The notes: generated by a model not told the origin, from the letters alone. Numbered from the stretch's first letter, positions 51,062 to 60,802 are shown. The stretch: DNA of 64,000 nt from Alistipes megaguti (GCF_900604385.1 NZ_LR027382.1:434001-498000), one strand, 5' to 3'. Made by a program: numbers and translations.

Positions 51062-52723
51062 ATGGAATGGCTCAAGGATCTGCTCTTCGAACCCTCGGCC
51101 CTGCAGGCCGTGGTGGTCATCTCGCTGATCTCCGCACTCGGAATCGGACTGGGCAAGATCCGCATCATGGGAATCTCGCTCGGCACGGCCTTCATCTTCT
51201 TTGTGGGCATTCTGGCCGGCCATCTCGGGCTGAAGCTCGATCCGGCGATGCTGACCTATGCCGAGAGCTTCGGCCTGATCATCTTCGTCTATGCCTTAGG
51301 GCTACAGGTGGGCCCGGGCTTTTTCAGCTCGATGCGTTCGGAGGGGACGCGGCTCCTCTCGCCGGCCATCGCCCTGATCCTCGTCGGGACGCTCCTGGCT
51401 GCCGGTCTGAGCTACGCCTTCGGCATCCGCATGTCCGACATGTCAGGCATCCTGTGCGGCGCGACGACCAACACCCCGGCACTGGGTGCCGCCCAGCAGG
51501 TGCTCAAGCAGCTGGGCATGGACGACAGCGGCGCCGCGCTGAGCTGTGCCGTGACCTATCCGCTGGGCGTCGTCGGGGTGATTCTGGCCATCGCCTTCCT
51601 GCGCAAACTGTTCGTCCGGCCGTCGGACCTGCCCGGCCCCGACGCCGAACACCGCAAGAACGTCTTCATCGCCAGCTACCACATCACCAATCCGGCACTC
51701 TTCGGCAAGAGCGTCCATGACATCGCCCTGCAGAGCCACCACCACTTCGTCATCTCGCGCGTATGGCGCAACGGGCAGGTCTCGATCCCCACGTCGGACA
51801 AGACCCTGCAGCAGGATGACGTCATCCTCGTCATCACCACCCCGGCCGATGCCGAGGCGCTGCGGATGATCTTCGGCGAGCAGGAGAAGAAGGACTGGAA
51901 CAAGGAGAACATCGACTGGAACGCCGTCGACAGCCAGCTCATCTCGCAGCGCATTCTGGTCACCCGGCCCGAAATCAACGGCAAGAAGCTCTCGCAGCTG
52001 CGTCTGCGCAACAACTACGGCATCAACATCAGCCGCGTCTACCGTTCGGGCGTACAGCTGCTCGCCACTCCCGACCTGCGGCTGCAGATGGGCGACCGGC
52101 TGACGGTCGTGGGCGAAGCCCAGGCGATCCGCAACGTCGAGAAGATTCTCGGCAACGCCGTCAAGAGTCTCAACGAACCCAACCTCATCTCGGTATTCGT
52201 CGGTCTGATCCTCGGACTGACGCTGGGCAGCATTCCGGTCTCGATCCCCGGCATCTCGATCCCCGTCAAGCTGGGACTGGCCGGCGGCCCGATCATCGTC
52301 GGCATTCTGATCGGCACGTTCGGACCCCGCCTGCACATGATCACCTACACGACGCAGAGTGCCAACCTCATGCTGCGCGCCCTGGGGCTCTCGATGTATC
52401 TGGCCTGTCTGGGTCTCGACGCCGGGGCGCACTTCTTCGAGACGGTCATGCGTCCCGAAGGGGCGCTGTGGCTCGGCGTGGGATTTCTGCTGACCTTCGT
52501 GCCAGTGGTGCTGGTCGGGCTCTTCGCCCTGCGGGTGATGAAGGTCGACTTCGGATCGGTCGCAGGGCTGCTCTGCGGCAGCATGGCCAACCCCATGGCG
52601 CTGAACTATGCCAATGACACCATCGAAGGCGACAACCCGTCGGTCTCCTACGCCACGGTCTACCCCGTCTGCATGTTCCTGCGCGTGATCATCATTCAGG
52701 TCCTGCTGATGATGACCCTTTAG
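51062..52723 (+). CDS. AspT/YidE-family transporter with RCK_C domains
   Basis: This 553-residue membrane protein has about five N-terminal helices (10-180), two cytoplasmic TrkA-C-like domains (about 200-370; ILVTRPEINGKKLSQLRLRN) and about six C-terminal helices (375-553). The two membrane halves carry duplicated motifs (GLQVGPGFF, GATTNTPALGAA and GAHFFETV, GSMANPMALNYA). AspT exchanges aspartate for alanine. YidE/YbjL relatives have unproven substrates. It stands alone with its own promoter, and its 3' end overlaps the convergent MscS gene by 32 nt. Confidence 0.88.
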   Translation: MEWLKDLLFEPSALQAVVVISLISALGIGLGKIRIMGISLGTAFIFFVGILAGHLGLKLDPAMLTYAESFGLIIFVYALGLQVGPGFFSSMRSEGTRLLSPAIALILVGTLLAAGLSYAFGIRMSDMSGILCGATTNTPALGAAQQVLKQLGMDDSGAALSCAVTYPLGVVGVILAIAFLRKLFVRPSDLPGPDAEHRKNVFIASYHITNPALFGKSVHDIALQSHHHFVISRVWRNGQVSIPTSDKTLQQDDVILVITTPADAEALRMIFGEQEKKDWNKENIDWNAVDSQLISQRILVTRPEINGKKLSQLRLRNNYGINISRVYRSGVQLLATPDLRLQMGDRLTVVGEAQAIRNVEKILGNAVKSLNEPNLISVFVGLILGLTLGSIPVSIPGISIPVKLGLAGGPIIVGILIGTFGPRLHMITYTTQSANLMLRALGLSMYLACLGLDAGAHFFETVMRPEGALWLGVGFLLTFVPVVLVGLFALRVMKVDFGSVAGLLCGSMANPMALNYANDTIEGDNPSVSYATVYPVCMFLRVIIIQVLLMMTL

Positions 52724-54071
52724 AGGGCGAATCCTCCGCATCCGGACGGTCGGAATCATTCGCCACGGGGGCATCCGCGCCCGGATCCCCGGCAGCATCA
52801 TCCCCCTGCAGATAATCGCCCAACGCCGCAACGTCCGACCCCGCCGGACTCTGGAAGACCCGCAGCCCGAATTCGGGAATCACCGCCAGCACATGGTCGA
52901 AGACATCCGACTGAATACCCTCGTATTCGGTCCAGACCACCGTATCGGTAAAGAAGTAGAGCTGAATCGGAATACCCGTCTCGGTCGGCTGCAGCTGACG
53001 GACCATCAGCGTCATCGACTTGTTGACCGGAACCTCCGCCTCGAGATAACGCACCAGATAGGCGCGGAAAACACCCAGGTTGGTCTGGTGCAGGCCGTTG
53101 ATCTTCCGCTCGCCGGGGGCGATGCCGTGGGCGGCGTTGTAGGTCTCGACGCGCTGTTCGGTAAGGTCGATGTAGTCGCGCAGCAGGTCGATCCGCCGGA
53201 AACGGGCCAGCATCTCCGGCGTGCAGAAATGGACGCTGGTCATGTCGATCGACACCGAACGCATGACGCGCCGCCCGCCCGAAAGCTGCATGGCATGCCA
53301 GTTCGTGAAGGAGTCGGTCGTCAGCAGGTAGGGAGGCAGCATGGCCAGCGTGTTGTCCCAGTTGCGGATCTTGACCGTCGTGAGCGAGACCTCCTCGACC
53401 GTGCCGTCGGCACCGTACTTCGGCACCGAGATCCAGTCGCCGACCTGCAGCATGTTGTTGGCCGAAAGCTGGATCCCCGAGACGAAGCCCATGATGCTGT
53501 CGCGGAAGACCAGCATCAGCACCGCCGCCGAAGCCCCGAGCCCCGTCAGCAGCTTTACGGGCGACTTGTCGATCAGGATGGCGACGATCAGGATGACGGC
53601 CACGATCGTAAAGAAGCCCTGGGCCGTCTGCCGCAATCCCTTGATGGGTTTGTTCTGCCAGTCGGGGCGCAACGAGACGATGTGGAAGGCGGCACACAAC
53701 AGCGCATTGATCAGCCGCAGGAAGGTGAAGACGATGAAGACCTGCATCATGCGCAGTACGACGATCCGCCCGACGGACTGTTCGTCGAAGATCACCGGCA
53801 GCACGGCCGTCAGCAGCACGGCAATCACCACATGACACGAACGGTTGAGCACCGGGACGCTGAACAGGCGGTCGTCCCACTTCACACGCGTACGCTCGAC
53901 CAGCCGCCGGATTCCCCGCACGACAATCAGTTGCAGAAAGAGGTCAATGAGCAGAGCCGTCAGTACGACCAAAGCGAAGGCCACCCAGCGATCCATCGCA
54001 TCGCTGGAGGACGACGTCACGCCCAACCACTCGAGCAGGGCGTGCGTCCAACGTTTCAGAAGAGCTTGCAT
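52692..54071 (-). CDS. MscS-family mechanosensitive ion channel
   Basis: This 459-residue inner-membrane channel has about five N-terminal helices (25-195), then the pore-lining and beta domain of MscS (about 165-260; GASAAVLMLVFRDSIMGFVSGIQLSANNMLQVGDWI, VEEVSLTTVKIRNWDNTLAMLP). It has a C-terminal alpha/beta cage and an acidic, Ser/Pro-rich tail (about 430-459). Such channels release osmolytes on hypo-osmotic shock. The long N-terminal part puts it in the larger YbdG-like group. Its gene starts 37 nt after the NUDIX gene stop. Confidence 0.92.
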   Translation of the reverse strand: MQALLKRWTHALLEWLGVTSSSSDAMDRWVAFALVVLTALLIDLFLQLIVVRGIRRLVERTRVKWDDRLFSVPVLNRSCHVVIAVLLTAVLPVIFDEQSVGRIVVLRMMQVFIVFTFLRLINALLCAAFHIVSLRPDWQNKPIKGLRQTAQGFFTIVAVILIVAILIDKSPVKLLTGLGASAAVLMLVFRDSIMGFVSGIQLSANNMLQVGDWISVPKYGADGTVEEVSLTTVKIRNWDNTLAMLPPYLLTTDSFTNWHAMQLSGGRRVMRSVSIDMTSVHFCTPEMLARFRRIDLLRDYIDLTEQRVETYNAAHGIAPGERKINGLHQTNLGVFRAYLVRYLEAEVPVNKSMTLMVRQLQPTETGIPIQLYFFTDTVVWTEYEGIQSDVFDHVLAVIPEFGLRVFQSPAGSDVAALGDYLQGDDAAGDPGADAPVANDSDRPDAEDSPSKGSSSAGPE

Positions 54072-54108
54072 GCCCCGGTACGACGCAATTACCGCGCCGA
54101 AACGGGAG

Positions 54109-54609
54109 CTATTTCAGGATTCGGGAAACTTCGCCCTCGAAATTGGGCGTAAAGACCCCGCGGCCCAGGTTGTCGAGGATCTCCCGGGGCGACCAGAAAC
54201 GTCCGCCATCGAGCTCCGCACTCGGGTGCACCTCGCCGTCGTAGACCGTGCGGAAGACGTGGACCAGTTCGCGTTCGCGCTCCGAACGGAATTCGTAGAC
54301 CGCAACCTGCTCGGGTTGGAAATCGGCGATTCCCAGCTCCTCGCGCACCTCGCGCCGCAGCGCCTCGTCGATCGTCTCGCCGTAGTCGACATGGCCGCCG
54401 ACGGCCGTATCCCAGCGTCCGGGCTGGATGTCCTTCCACAGCGGACGCCGCTGCAGGTAGAGCTCCCCGCGCGAATTGAACACATGGAGGTGCACCACCG
54501 GGTGCAACAACATCGAACCGCCGTGACACTCGCCGCGGGTGGCGCTTCCGACAACCCGTCCCGAGGCTTCGACCACCGGGAAGAGCTCCTTCTGATTATC
54601 GTGTGGCAT
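54109..54609 (-). CDS. NUDIX hydrolase (isopentenyl-diphosphate-isomerase-like)
   Basis: This 166-residue protein has a complete Nudix box, G72-x5-E78-x7-REVREELGI (GHVDYGETIDEALRREVREE), preceded by RWDTAVGG and LYLQRRPLWKDIQPG as in YfcD/IDI-like NUDIX proteins. It probably hydrolyses a nucleotide-diphosphate derivative. The substrate is unknown. I chose the internal ATG at 54609 (MPHDNQKELFPVV). The longer frame overlaps the MFS gene and looks non-coding. The chosen start overlaps the MFS stop by 14 nt, so both genes form an operon. Confidence 0.9.
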   Translation of the reverse strand: MPHDNQKELFPVVEASGRVVGSATRGECHGGSMLLHPVVHLHVFNSRGELYLQRRPLWKDIQPGRWDTAVGGHVDYGETIDEALRREVREELGIADFQPEQVAVYEFRSERERELVHVFRTVYDGEVHPSAELDGGRFWSPREILDNLGRGVFTPNFEGEVSRILK

Positions 54610-55753
54610 GACGAGGGAATTTATGGATATAAACCGCAATGACGACCATGCCCAGCAGCGTGAAGAGGGCGCCGGGCAGTGTCGTATATTCGTACCCCAG
54701 ACCGCGTTCGATCGGCAGTCCGCCGATGTAGGCTCCGAGGGCGTTTCCGAGGTTGAAGGCCACCTGCACAAGGGCGGCACCGAGCATTTCTCCGCCGCGC
54801 GAATTCTCGAGGATCAGCAGCTGCTGTGGCGACGAGACACAGAAGAGGCATCCCGTCGTGACGCACATCAGCGCCACGGCCAGAATCGGCATGCGGGCCC
54901 CGAAGAAAATCCCCACCAGGGCCAACGTCGCCACGGTCAGCGTGCAGCGCACAACCCTCTCGGGCGAGAAGCGGTCGGCATAGTGGCCGCCGATCAGATT
55001 GCCGGCAAACATGCCGAAGCCCGCAAGCATGATCAGCAGCGTCAACCGATCGGGCAGGAATCCTGCCGTATGGATCAGCAGCGGGCTGACGTAGCTGTAC
55101 CAGCAGAAGATACCGCCGTTGCCCAGCATCACCGAGGCGAGCACCAGCCACGGTCCGGCATGCTTCAGAAAGCGGAACTGCCCCTTGAGGCCCGTATCGG
55201 GAAGCGGCGGGAGCGCCGGCACCCAGAGCCGGACGAGCAGTGTGGCCACGGCGCCCCAGACGGCCACGATGGCAAAGGTGGCCCGCCAGGTGACCGCCCC
55301 GCTGATGAAGGTTCCGAGCGGCACGCCAAACAAGTTGGCGATGGTCATGCCGACGACCATGATCGAGACGGCCTCGGCCCGGCGGCCCTCGTCGGCCACC
55401 CGTTCGGCCACGATCGACCCCACGCCGAAGAAGGCACCGTGGGGAAGCCCCGAGACGAAGCGCATCAGCAGCAGCGTCCAGTAGTTCGGGGCCAGCGCCG
55501 CGCAGGTATTGCCGAGGATGATCAGCGTTGTCAGCGCCAACAGGATCTGTTTCAGGGGGCGTTTGCGGGCCACGAGCACCATGAGCGGCGCACCGAAGCA
55601 GACCCCAAGCGCATAGGCCGAGATCAGATGTCCGGCCATAGGGATCGAAACACCGAGGCTGCGGGCGATATCGGGCAGGATGCCCATCATCACGAATTCC
55701 GACATTCCGAGCGCCAGCGTACCAAAGGCCAGAGCGATAAGACTCTTTTTCAT
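54596..55753 (-). CDS. MFS transporter, AraJ/DHA1-like
   Basis: This 385-residue transporter has 12 predicted helices. It starts MKKSLIALAFGTLALGMSEFVMMGILPDIARSLGVSI, with the motif-C-like GNTCAALAPNYW and RFVSGLPHGAFFGVGSIVA typical of AraJ/YdhP-type sugar or drug efflux proteins. I chose the ATG at 55753. The extra 30 residues of the longer frame run through the promoter and terminator region. Substrate is unknown. It is co-transcribed with the NUDIX gene. Confidence 0.9.
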   Translation of the reverse strand: MKKSLIALAFGTLALGMSEFVMMGILPDIARSLGVSIPMAGHLISAYALGVCFGAPLMVLVARKRPLKQILLALTTLIILGNTCAALAPNYWTLLLMRFVSGLPHGAFFGVGSIVAERVADEGRRAEAVSIMVVGMTIANLFGVPLGTFISGAVTWRATFAIVAVWGAVATLLVRLWVPALPPLPDTGLKGQFRFLKHAGPWLVLASVMLGNGGIFCWYSYVSPLLIHTAGFLPDRLTLLIMLAGFGMFAGNLIGGHYADRFSPERVVRCTLTVATLALVGIFFGARMPILAVALMCVTTGCLFCVSSPQQLLILENSRGGEMLGAALVQVAFNLGNALGAYIGGLPIERGLGYEYTTLPGALFTLLGMVVIAVYIHKFPRHATR

Positions 55754-55780
55754 CGAACGGATTCTCTCACTAACCGGCCG

Positions 55781-55788
55781 CAAAAGTA
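55781..55788 (-). promoter_or_regulatory. -7 element of the MFS-NUDIX promoter
   Basis: The minus strand reads TACTTTTG, a TAnnTTTG match, 27 nt before the MFS start. No -33 element is clear. Confidence 0.45.
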
Positions 55789-55791
55789 ACG

Positions 55792-55830
55792 AAAAAAGGA
55801 AGAAAGCGTTCTTCGCCCTCTTCCTTTTTT
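55792..55830 (-). terminator. Intrinsic terminator after the OstA-like gene
   Basis: AAAAAAGGAAGA (55792-55803) and TCTTCCTTTTTT (55819-55830) form a perfect 12-bp stem with a 15-nt loop, ending in a T6 run in either direction. A second short stem, GATTCCG (55864-55870) with CGGAATC (55878-55884), lies closer to the stop codon. Confidence 0.85.
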
Positions 55831-55938
55831 TCAAATTTTTCACAAACTCGGCGAGCCTGTTCGATTCCGCCCCGGTCGGAATCGTACTGCGCCCCGACTC
55901 CCGGTTTGCAGTTCACGGTCCCCGGCATCGGCTCCCGG

Positions 55939-58380
55939 TCAGAGTTCGGGTCCCGATTCACGTGGCTGACCCACCTCGTAGCCCAGCGCGTGCATCCACT
56001 CCACGGTGGCCGGATCGACCAGATCGTTGCGGTCCGACCAACGGCCCTGTTCGATATAGAGTTTCTTGCGCTGTTCGAGCACCTGCTGCAACGGGAAGGA
56101 GGGATGCGGCAACCGCGACTTCACGCTGCGCTGCGAGGGCCGGATCCTACGGTCGAAGACATCCGTCTGCGACGGGCGCCGCGAACCCTCCCACTTGAAG
56201 CCCTTCAGATAGAGATCCTGATCGGCCGGGATCTTCTCCATCGGGTAGATGTTCCACACGGGATCCTTGCGGTAGACGATCGTCACGATCTGCTTGTCCT
56301 CGATGAAGAACGAGCAGTCGCCGCTTTCGATGACCCCCATGCCCGTGATCTGGGGAGGTTCGCCGTCCTGCATGTAGTAGATCGTCTGGGCATTGCCGTT
56401 CACGTCGTCGCGGTAGATCTCGTTGTCGCGGAACCAAGCCGTCATCTCCTTGCCGGCCACCTGGTTATAATGGGTCGTATCGAGCTGCGAGACCATCATC
56501 GGGCTGCCGACGAACTCCGCATGGGTGATCTGCTGGTTGGCCGTGTAGATGTCCATCACGTCCGAAGTGATCTGGTTGGACTGGTTCCAAAGCACGGGAT
56601 TGATATAGAGGTGAATCGTCGAGTCGGTGCTGATGGCCGTCATCGAGTCGCACACGGCCTGGAAATCCGACCGGAAGACCCGCACGTTGCGGAAGCCCTT
56701 CATCAGACGGTAGATCGAGTCGGCCGGTGCGGCCAGCGAGTCGATCGAATCGGCAGGAATCACCATCGCCGCCGAGTCCGCTGCGGCCAACGAATCCACC
56801 AAACGCATCATCAGCGAATCCTGTTCGCGGATATTGCGGTCGATCTGCTCCTGCAACTCCTGCAGCGCAGCCAGATCCCCCGGATCTATCGGTTTGAGTT
56901 TGCCCTTGCGGGCCGCCCGCGCCTGCCGGGCCTTGAGTTTCGATTCGGCCTTCAGCCGCTGTGCCTTCAGCCGCGCCTCTTCGCGCTCCTTCTGGGCCAG
57001 CAGTTTGGCCGTAGCCTTCTCCTGCCGTTCGGCTGCAATCTTGGCCAGCAGCTCCTTCTTGGCCGCCGCCTTTTTGGCCTTCTCCTCGGCCCGGGCCTTG
57101 CGTGCCTGCTCCTTGAGGTAGGCCTTGCGGGCATCCCCGACCAGCGTATCAAGCGGATTGACCGGCGCGGCCGTCAGCGAGTCGGTCCCCGTCCGCAGCG
57201 AATCGGCCGCCTCGGGAAATTGGGTCGAGTCGCGCCGCTCGGCACCCTCCTGCAAGGCCGGAGGAACGGGACGCCCGAGCGAATCCAGTTGCGGCCGCCG
57301 ACTCTGCCGCAACGAATCGCCATCCAAAAGCGCCCCCTGCCCGGCGTGTGCCAGCGAATCGGCCAAAGCCCGGGCTGCGGCGGCAGCCGCCTCGCGGCGC
57401 TGCTGCGCCTCGTTGATCGTAAACAGATACATCGAGTCGGCCCGCATGAAGAGCGAGTCGCCCTGCGAAAGGTCGTAGCTCACCACGGCCGGGCGCCGCG
57501 TCAGGAAGGCATTCCCGGGCTCCTTCCAGTATTCACCGTAGTCGCCGAAGCCGATCACCTTGTGCTCCGTATCGTCCAGCTGCAGGTCACGGCGCATGAT
57601 GACATGGTTCTTCGTGCGGTAGTAGTCGATGCTGTCGCTCCAGATCTCCTGCTTCTCGGTCAGGATGTAGCCGTTGCGCGTGATGATGTAGAGCGTGTCC
57701 AACTTCTCGTAGGAGCCCCGGTCGGCATAGAGGTAGTCGCCGTCGCGGTTCCAGATGTTCGTCTGCTCGAAGAAGTAGGCGTTGTCCGTGGCCATGTTGT
57801 AGACCACCGAGTCGCCCTTGAGTTCGTACTCGTCGTTGCGCATCTCAACCTGATCGACCGCCACCAGATCCTTCGTGTCGGCATAGTAGTAGCCGCGCAC
57901 CGCCTCGAGCAGATTCTCGCGGTTGGTCAGCACCCCGCCGTCGGCAAACTCCCCGACATTGGTCTTCGTATTGAAGAGGAATTTATAGGTGTAGAGCGTG
58001 GCGTCGCCGTCGACCACCTTCACGATGTCGGAATAGACCCGCGCCTCATTCACGTTGCCGTCGTATTCGGCCCGGTCCCCGTAGATGTAGGTCGTATTCT
58101 TGTTGATGAGCACGTTGCCGAAGAACTCGATGCGCATGTCCGAGTAGCGCACCGCCGAGTCGCACGTGATGACGGCGCCGTTGTGCTGCGCCGCGAAGTT
58201 GCCCACAAGAAAGACCACCGAATCCCCCGGAGCCACCGGTCCCATCAGATCCGACTTCAGGTCGATGAGCTTCTTCTCACCCTCCTGTTCTTCAGCCGCA
58301 CCGGGCGCCTGCATGCCGCTGCGGGCCGTCACCACGGCGACGGCCAACACCACGGCGGCTATGGATACAAGCCTGCGCAC
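55939..58380 (-). CDS. OstA/LptA-like outer-membrane assembly protein with long insert
   Basis: This 813-residue protein has a signal anchor (1-20) and an N-terminal OstA/LptA beta-jellyroll (about 50-310; VTCDSAVRYSDMRIEFFGNV-type strands, DRAEYDGNVNEARVYSDI). OstA-like strands return at about 565-720. Between them lies an insert of about 230 residues (325-555) rich in A/K/E/R and in S/D/L. It includes a predicted coiled coil (LKEQARKARAEEKAKKAAAK onward). Bacteroidetes OstA-like proteins usually lack so long an insert. The likely role is LPS transport to the outer membrane. It lies 3 nt after surA. Confidence 0.82.
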   Translation of the reverse strand: MRRLVSIAAVVLAVAVVTARSGMQAPGAAEEQEGEKKLIDLKSDLMGPVAPGDSVVFLVGNFAAQHNGAVITCDSAVRYSDMRIEFFGNVLINKNTTYIYGDRAEYDGNVNEARVYSDIVKVVDGDATLYTYKFLFNTKTNVGEFADGGVLTNRENLLEAVRGYYYADTKDLVAVDQVEMRNDEYELKGDSVVYNMATDNAYFFEQTNIWNRDGDYLYADRGSYEKLDTLYIITRNGYILTEKQEIWSDSIDYYRTKNHVIMRRDLQLDDTEHKVIGFGDYGEYWKEPGNAFLTRRPAVVSYDLSQGDSLFMRADSMYLFTINEAQQRREAAAAAARALADSLAHAGQGALLDGDSLRQSRRPQLDSLGRPVPPALQEGAERRDSTQFPEAADSLRTGTDSLTAAPVNPLDTLVGDARKAYLKEQARKARAEEKAKKAAAKKELLAKIAAERQEKATAKLLAQKEREEARLKAQRLKAESKLKARQARAARKGKLKPIDPGDLAALQELQEQIDRNIREQDSLMMRLVDSLAAADSAAMVIPADSIDSLAAPADSIYRLMKGFRNVRVFRSDFQAVCDSMTAISTDSTIHLYINPVLWNQSNQITSDVMDIYTANQQITHAEFVGSPMMVSQLDTTHYNQVAGKEMTAWFRDNEIYRDDVNGNAQTIYYMQDGEPPQITGMGVIESGDCSFFIEDKQIVTIVYRKDPVWNIYPMEKIPADQDLYLKGFKWEGSRRPSQTDVFDRRIRPSQRSVKSRLPHPSFPLQQVLEQRKKLYIEQGRWSDRNDLVDPATVEWMHALGYEVGQPRESGPEL

Positions 58381-58383
58381 GGC

Positions 58384-59787
58384 CTATTTCACCCAATGTT
58401 TGTTTTCGAACTCCCCGTTGCGGAACTCGGGGCTGATGTAGACATACATGGCGTCGATCTTCTTCGAGAGCCACTCCCGGAAGACGCGGTTCTGCTTGTC
58501 CTGCAGGGCCATCTCCTCCAGCCGCAGGTAGTCCTCGTTGAGCGAAGCCGTATGGGTCGGGATCACCTCCACCAGTTTGACGATCTTGGCCATCTGGTTG
58601 CCGAGCATGTCTTCGGTCAGATAGGCATCCGACACCTCGCCGGGCTTCAGCCGCTGCAGGGCGTTGTAGTCATCGAGGCTCTTGAAGCGGCCGAAATCCT
58701 CCTTGAGGAACTTCGTCACCGTCAGTTTGGCATCGAAGGCGTTGAAACGCTCCAGGATGTCGTGGTTCGAAACGATGCCGCCGTTCATCTTCGACGAAGC
58801 GTCGTCCGAATACTTCAGCGCGGCCTGCTCGAAGGTGATCGAGTCCTTGTGGATCAGATCGGCGATGCTGTCCAGCAGGTTGAGCGACTCGCCCAGCTCC
58901 TCCGACGTATAAACCGGACGCAGCAGGATGTGGCGGAAATGGTACAACTGGCCGCGCTTGTCGAGCATCTGGATGATGTGGAAACCGAACTGCGACTCCA
59001 CCACCTCCGAGATCTGTCCGGGCTTCATGTTCTCGAGCGCCGCGGCAAACGACGCATCGAGACTCGCCAGCGGCGAAGGATCCATCTCTCCGCCCCGCAT
59101 GGCCGTACCGTCCTGCGAATACATCCGGGCCAGGTTCTCGAACTTCGCGTTGCCCGTGATGACGCGTTCGCGCATGTCCAGCAGCCGTTCGCGGGTGCGC
59201 TGCTTGGCCGCCGTCATCGACTTGGGGAACTTCGTGATCTGCGCGTAGACATACTGGTCGGCGATGGTCGGCAGACTGTCGCGCGAGATCGACTTGTAGA
59301 AGCGCTCGACCTCGCCCGGGATCACCGTCACCTTGTTCATCACCTCGCTCTGCATCGACTGCGCGTAGGCCTGCTCCTCGTAGCGCTGGCGCATGATCTC
59401 GCGGATGTTGAAGATCGGCATGTGGTGTTTGGCCTCCAGCGCCGGAATCGAACCCTCCATGTCGACCATCTGCTGCACCTGCTCCTCGACACGCGACACG
59501 ATGTCACCCTGGTTGATCGTCACCGAGTCGATCTGCGCCTGGTTGTAGAGCAGTTTCTGGGTCAGAAGCGCCTCAAGCGCCTCGTTCATCGGGTCGCGGT
59601 CCGACGTGTAACCCTCCTGGCGGCGCTGCTCGACCAGCTGCCGGGCATAGTCGTCCACCTCCGAGTAGAGGATCGACGATCCGCCCACCACGGCGACCAC
59701 CTTGTCGAGCATCACCTCACGTTTCTGGGCCAGCGCTCCGGCAAACAGCAGCGCGAGAGCCACGGCCAATATCCCTTTTTTCAACAT
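58384..59787 (-). CDS. surA: SurA-like peptidylprolyl isomerase
   Basis: This 467-residue periplasmic chaperone has a signal peptide (1-20), a SurA N-terminal helical domain (25-165; VVAVVGGSSILYSEVDDYARQL) and two PpiC rotamase domains (about 175-280, with MRGGEMDPSPLASLDASFAAALENMKPGQIS, and about 285-390). It guides outer-membrane proteins through the periplasm. It lies 17 nt after the lipoprotein PPIase-like gene and 3 nt before the OstA-like gene, grouping outer-membrane biogenesis functions. Confidence 0.9.
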   Translation of the reverse strand: MLKKGILAVALALLFAGALAQKREVMLDKVVAVVGGSSILYSEVDDYARQLVEQRRQEGYTSDRDPMNEALEALLTQKLLYNQAQIDSVTINQGDIVSRVEEQVQQMVDMEGSIPALEAKHHMPIFNIREIMRQRYEEQAYAQSMQSEVMNKVTVIPGEVERFYKSISRDSLPTIADQYVYAQITKFPKSMTAAKQRTRERLLDMRERVITGNAKFENLARMYSQDGTAMRGGEMDPSPLASLDASFAAALENMKPGQISEVVESQFGFHIIQMLDKRGQLYHFRHILLRPVYTSEELGESLNLLDSIADLIHKDSITFEQAALKYSDDASSKMNGGIVSNHDILERFNAFDAKLTVTKFLKEDFGRFKSLDDYNALQRLKPGEVSDAYLTEDMLGNQMAKIVKLVEVIPTHTASLNEDYLRLEEMALQDKQNRVFREWLSKKIDAMYVYISPEFRNGEFENKHWVK

Positions 59788-59804
59788 CTTGTCCTGGTTT
59801 CTTG

Positions 59805-60743
59805 TTATCGTTTAGCTTCGTTTTCGTTATCGATCCCGCCGTCGGGCGTCTCGTCGGTGAGCACCTCGGACGGATTCCGCTTGCCGCCGAAGATCTTCAC
59901 CTTACCCTCCTCCTCGGCCCGCTGGAGCAGCTCCTCCTCGTGCTGACGGATGATCTCCCCCTTGCGCTGGTTGAAGAGGATGCGGCGGATGTTGCTCCGC
60001 AGGCGTTCGAGCGGAATGGGCTCGCCGACCCGCATCACGGCGTCGATCTGGAAATAGTAGCGGCTGTGGCTGTCGCGCATCTCCTGCACGGCCGTCGAGG
60101 CGAGCACCGAATCGTAGTTCTGCGAGCGCAGCGTCGGCAGGTAGCTCAGGAACTCCGGAAAGTCGATCCACTGCTGGCGGAAATCGCTGACCGTAAAGTT
60201 GTTCTTCTCGCAGATGTCGCTGAAATCCTGCTGCTGGACCCTGTTCTTCGAGGCCATCAGCATCTTGAGCTTGGCAGCCTGGCGGTAGCCGGCCGCAAAC
60301 TGCACGATACGCCCCTTGACGATCGTCCGGTCGAGTTTGAAATCGCCCTTGTGGGCGTTGTAGTAGGCCGCGATCTCCTCTTCGGTGAAGAGCGTGTCGA
60401 TCGAACGGTCGACGTAGTGCTGGTCCAGCTGCTTGATCAGCAGCGCCTGCCGGTACTCCTCGACCATCTTGTCGATATCACCCGCCGACGAGGAGAAGAG
60501 CGTCTCGGCCTCCTTGAGCTTGAGCTGTTTGACGATCCAGCGATCGACGTAGAGCTTCATGAAGGCGGCGCTGTCGTCGCCCGACAAACCCTTGGGGACC
60601 ACCGAGCGGACATCAAGCATGCGCAACTCCTTGCCTCCGGCCCGGGCAATGGTCGTGTCGCTGGCAAAATAGCGCGGCAGCTCCCGGCAACCCGCCAGGA
60701 GCACCACACCGGCCGCGACCGTTATTTTCGCACGCCAATTCAT
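59805..60743 (-). CDS. PPIase-like lipoprotein (SurA N-terminal type)
   Basis: This 312-residue protein has a lipobox (LLAGC19) and a SurA-N-like helical region with LYVDRWIVKQLKLKEAETLF and EEYRQALLIKQLDQHYVD. There is no well-conserved PpiC core, so isomerase activity is doubtful and a chaperone role is likelier. I chose the ATG at 60743 because it begins a lipoprotein signal and follows a -7 element. The longer frame runs antisense through the CPBP gene. It heads the surA/OstA operon. Confidence 0.82.
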   Translation of the reverse strand: MNWRAKITVAAGVVLLAGCRELPRYFASDTTIARAGGKELRMLDVRSVVPKGLSGDDSAAFMKLYVDRWIVKQLKLKEAETLFSSSAGDIDKMVEEYRQALLIKQLDQHYVDRSIDTLFTEEEIAAYYNAHKGDFKLDRTIVKGRIVQFAAGYRQAAKLKMLMASKNRVQQQDFSDICEKNNFTVSDFRQQWIDFPEFLSYLPTLRSQNYDSVLASTAVQEMRDSHSRYYFQIDAVMRVGEPIPLERLRSNIRRILFNQRKGEIIRQHEEELLQRAEEEGKVKIFGGKRNPSEVLTDETPDGGIDNENEAKR

Positions 60744-60754
60744 TTTCCAAAGGG

Positions 60755-60762
60755 CAAAGATA
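60755..60762 (-). promoter_or_regulatory. -7 element upstream of the lipoprotein/surA operon
   Basis: The minus strand reads TATCTTTG, a full TAnnTTTG match, 11 nt before the start codon. No -33 element is clear. Confidence 0.5.
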
Positions 60763-60802
60763 GGTTTTTTACTCGTAAGTAACGCACTTTGCGGGCGGAA
60801 TA

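Noticed and set aside
55906..59946. 1346-residue open frame on the plus strand
   Set aside because: It runs antisense through the OstA-like and surA genes, has R/H/L/V-rich composition with no domain, and is the kind of shadow frame expected in high-GC DNA.
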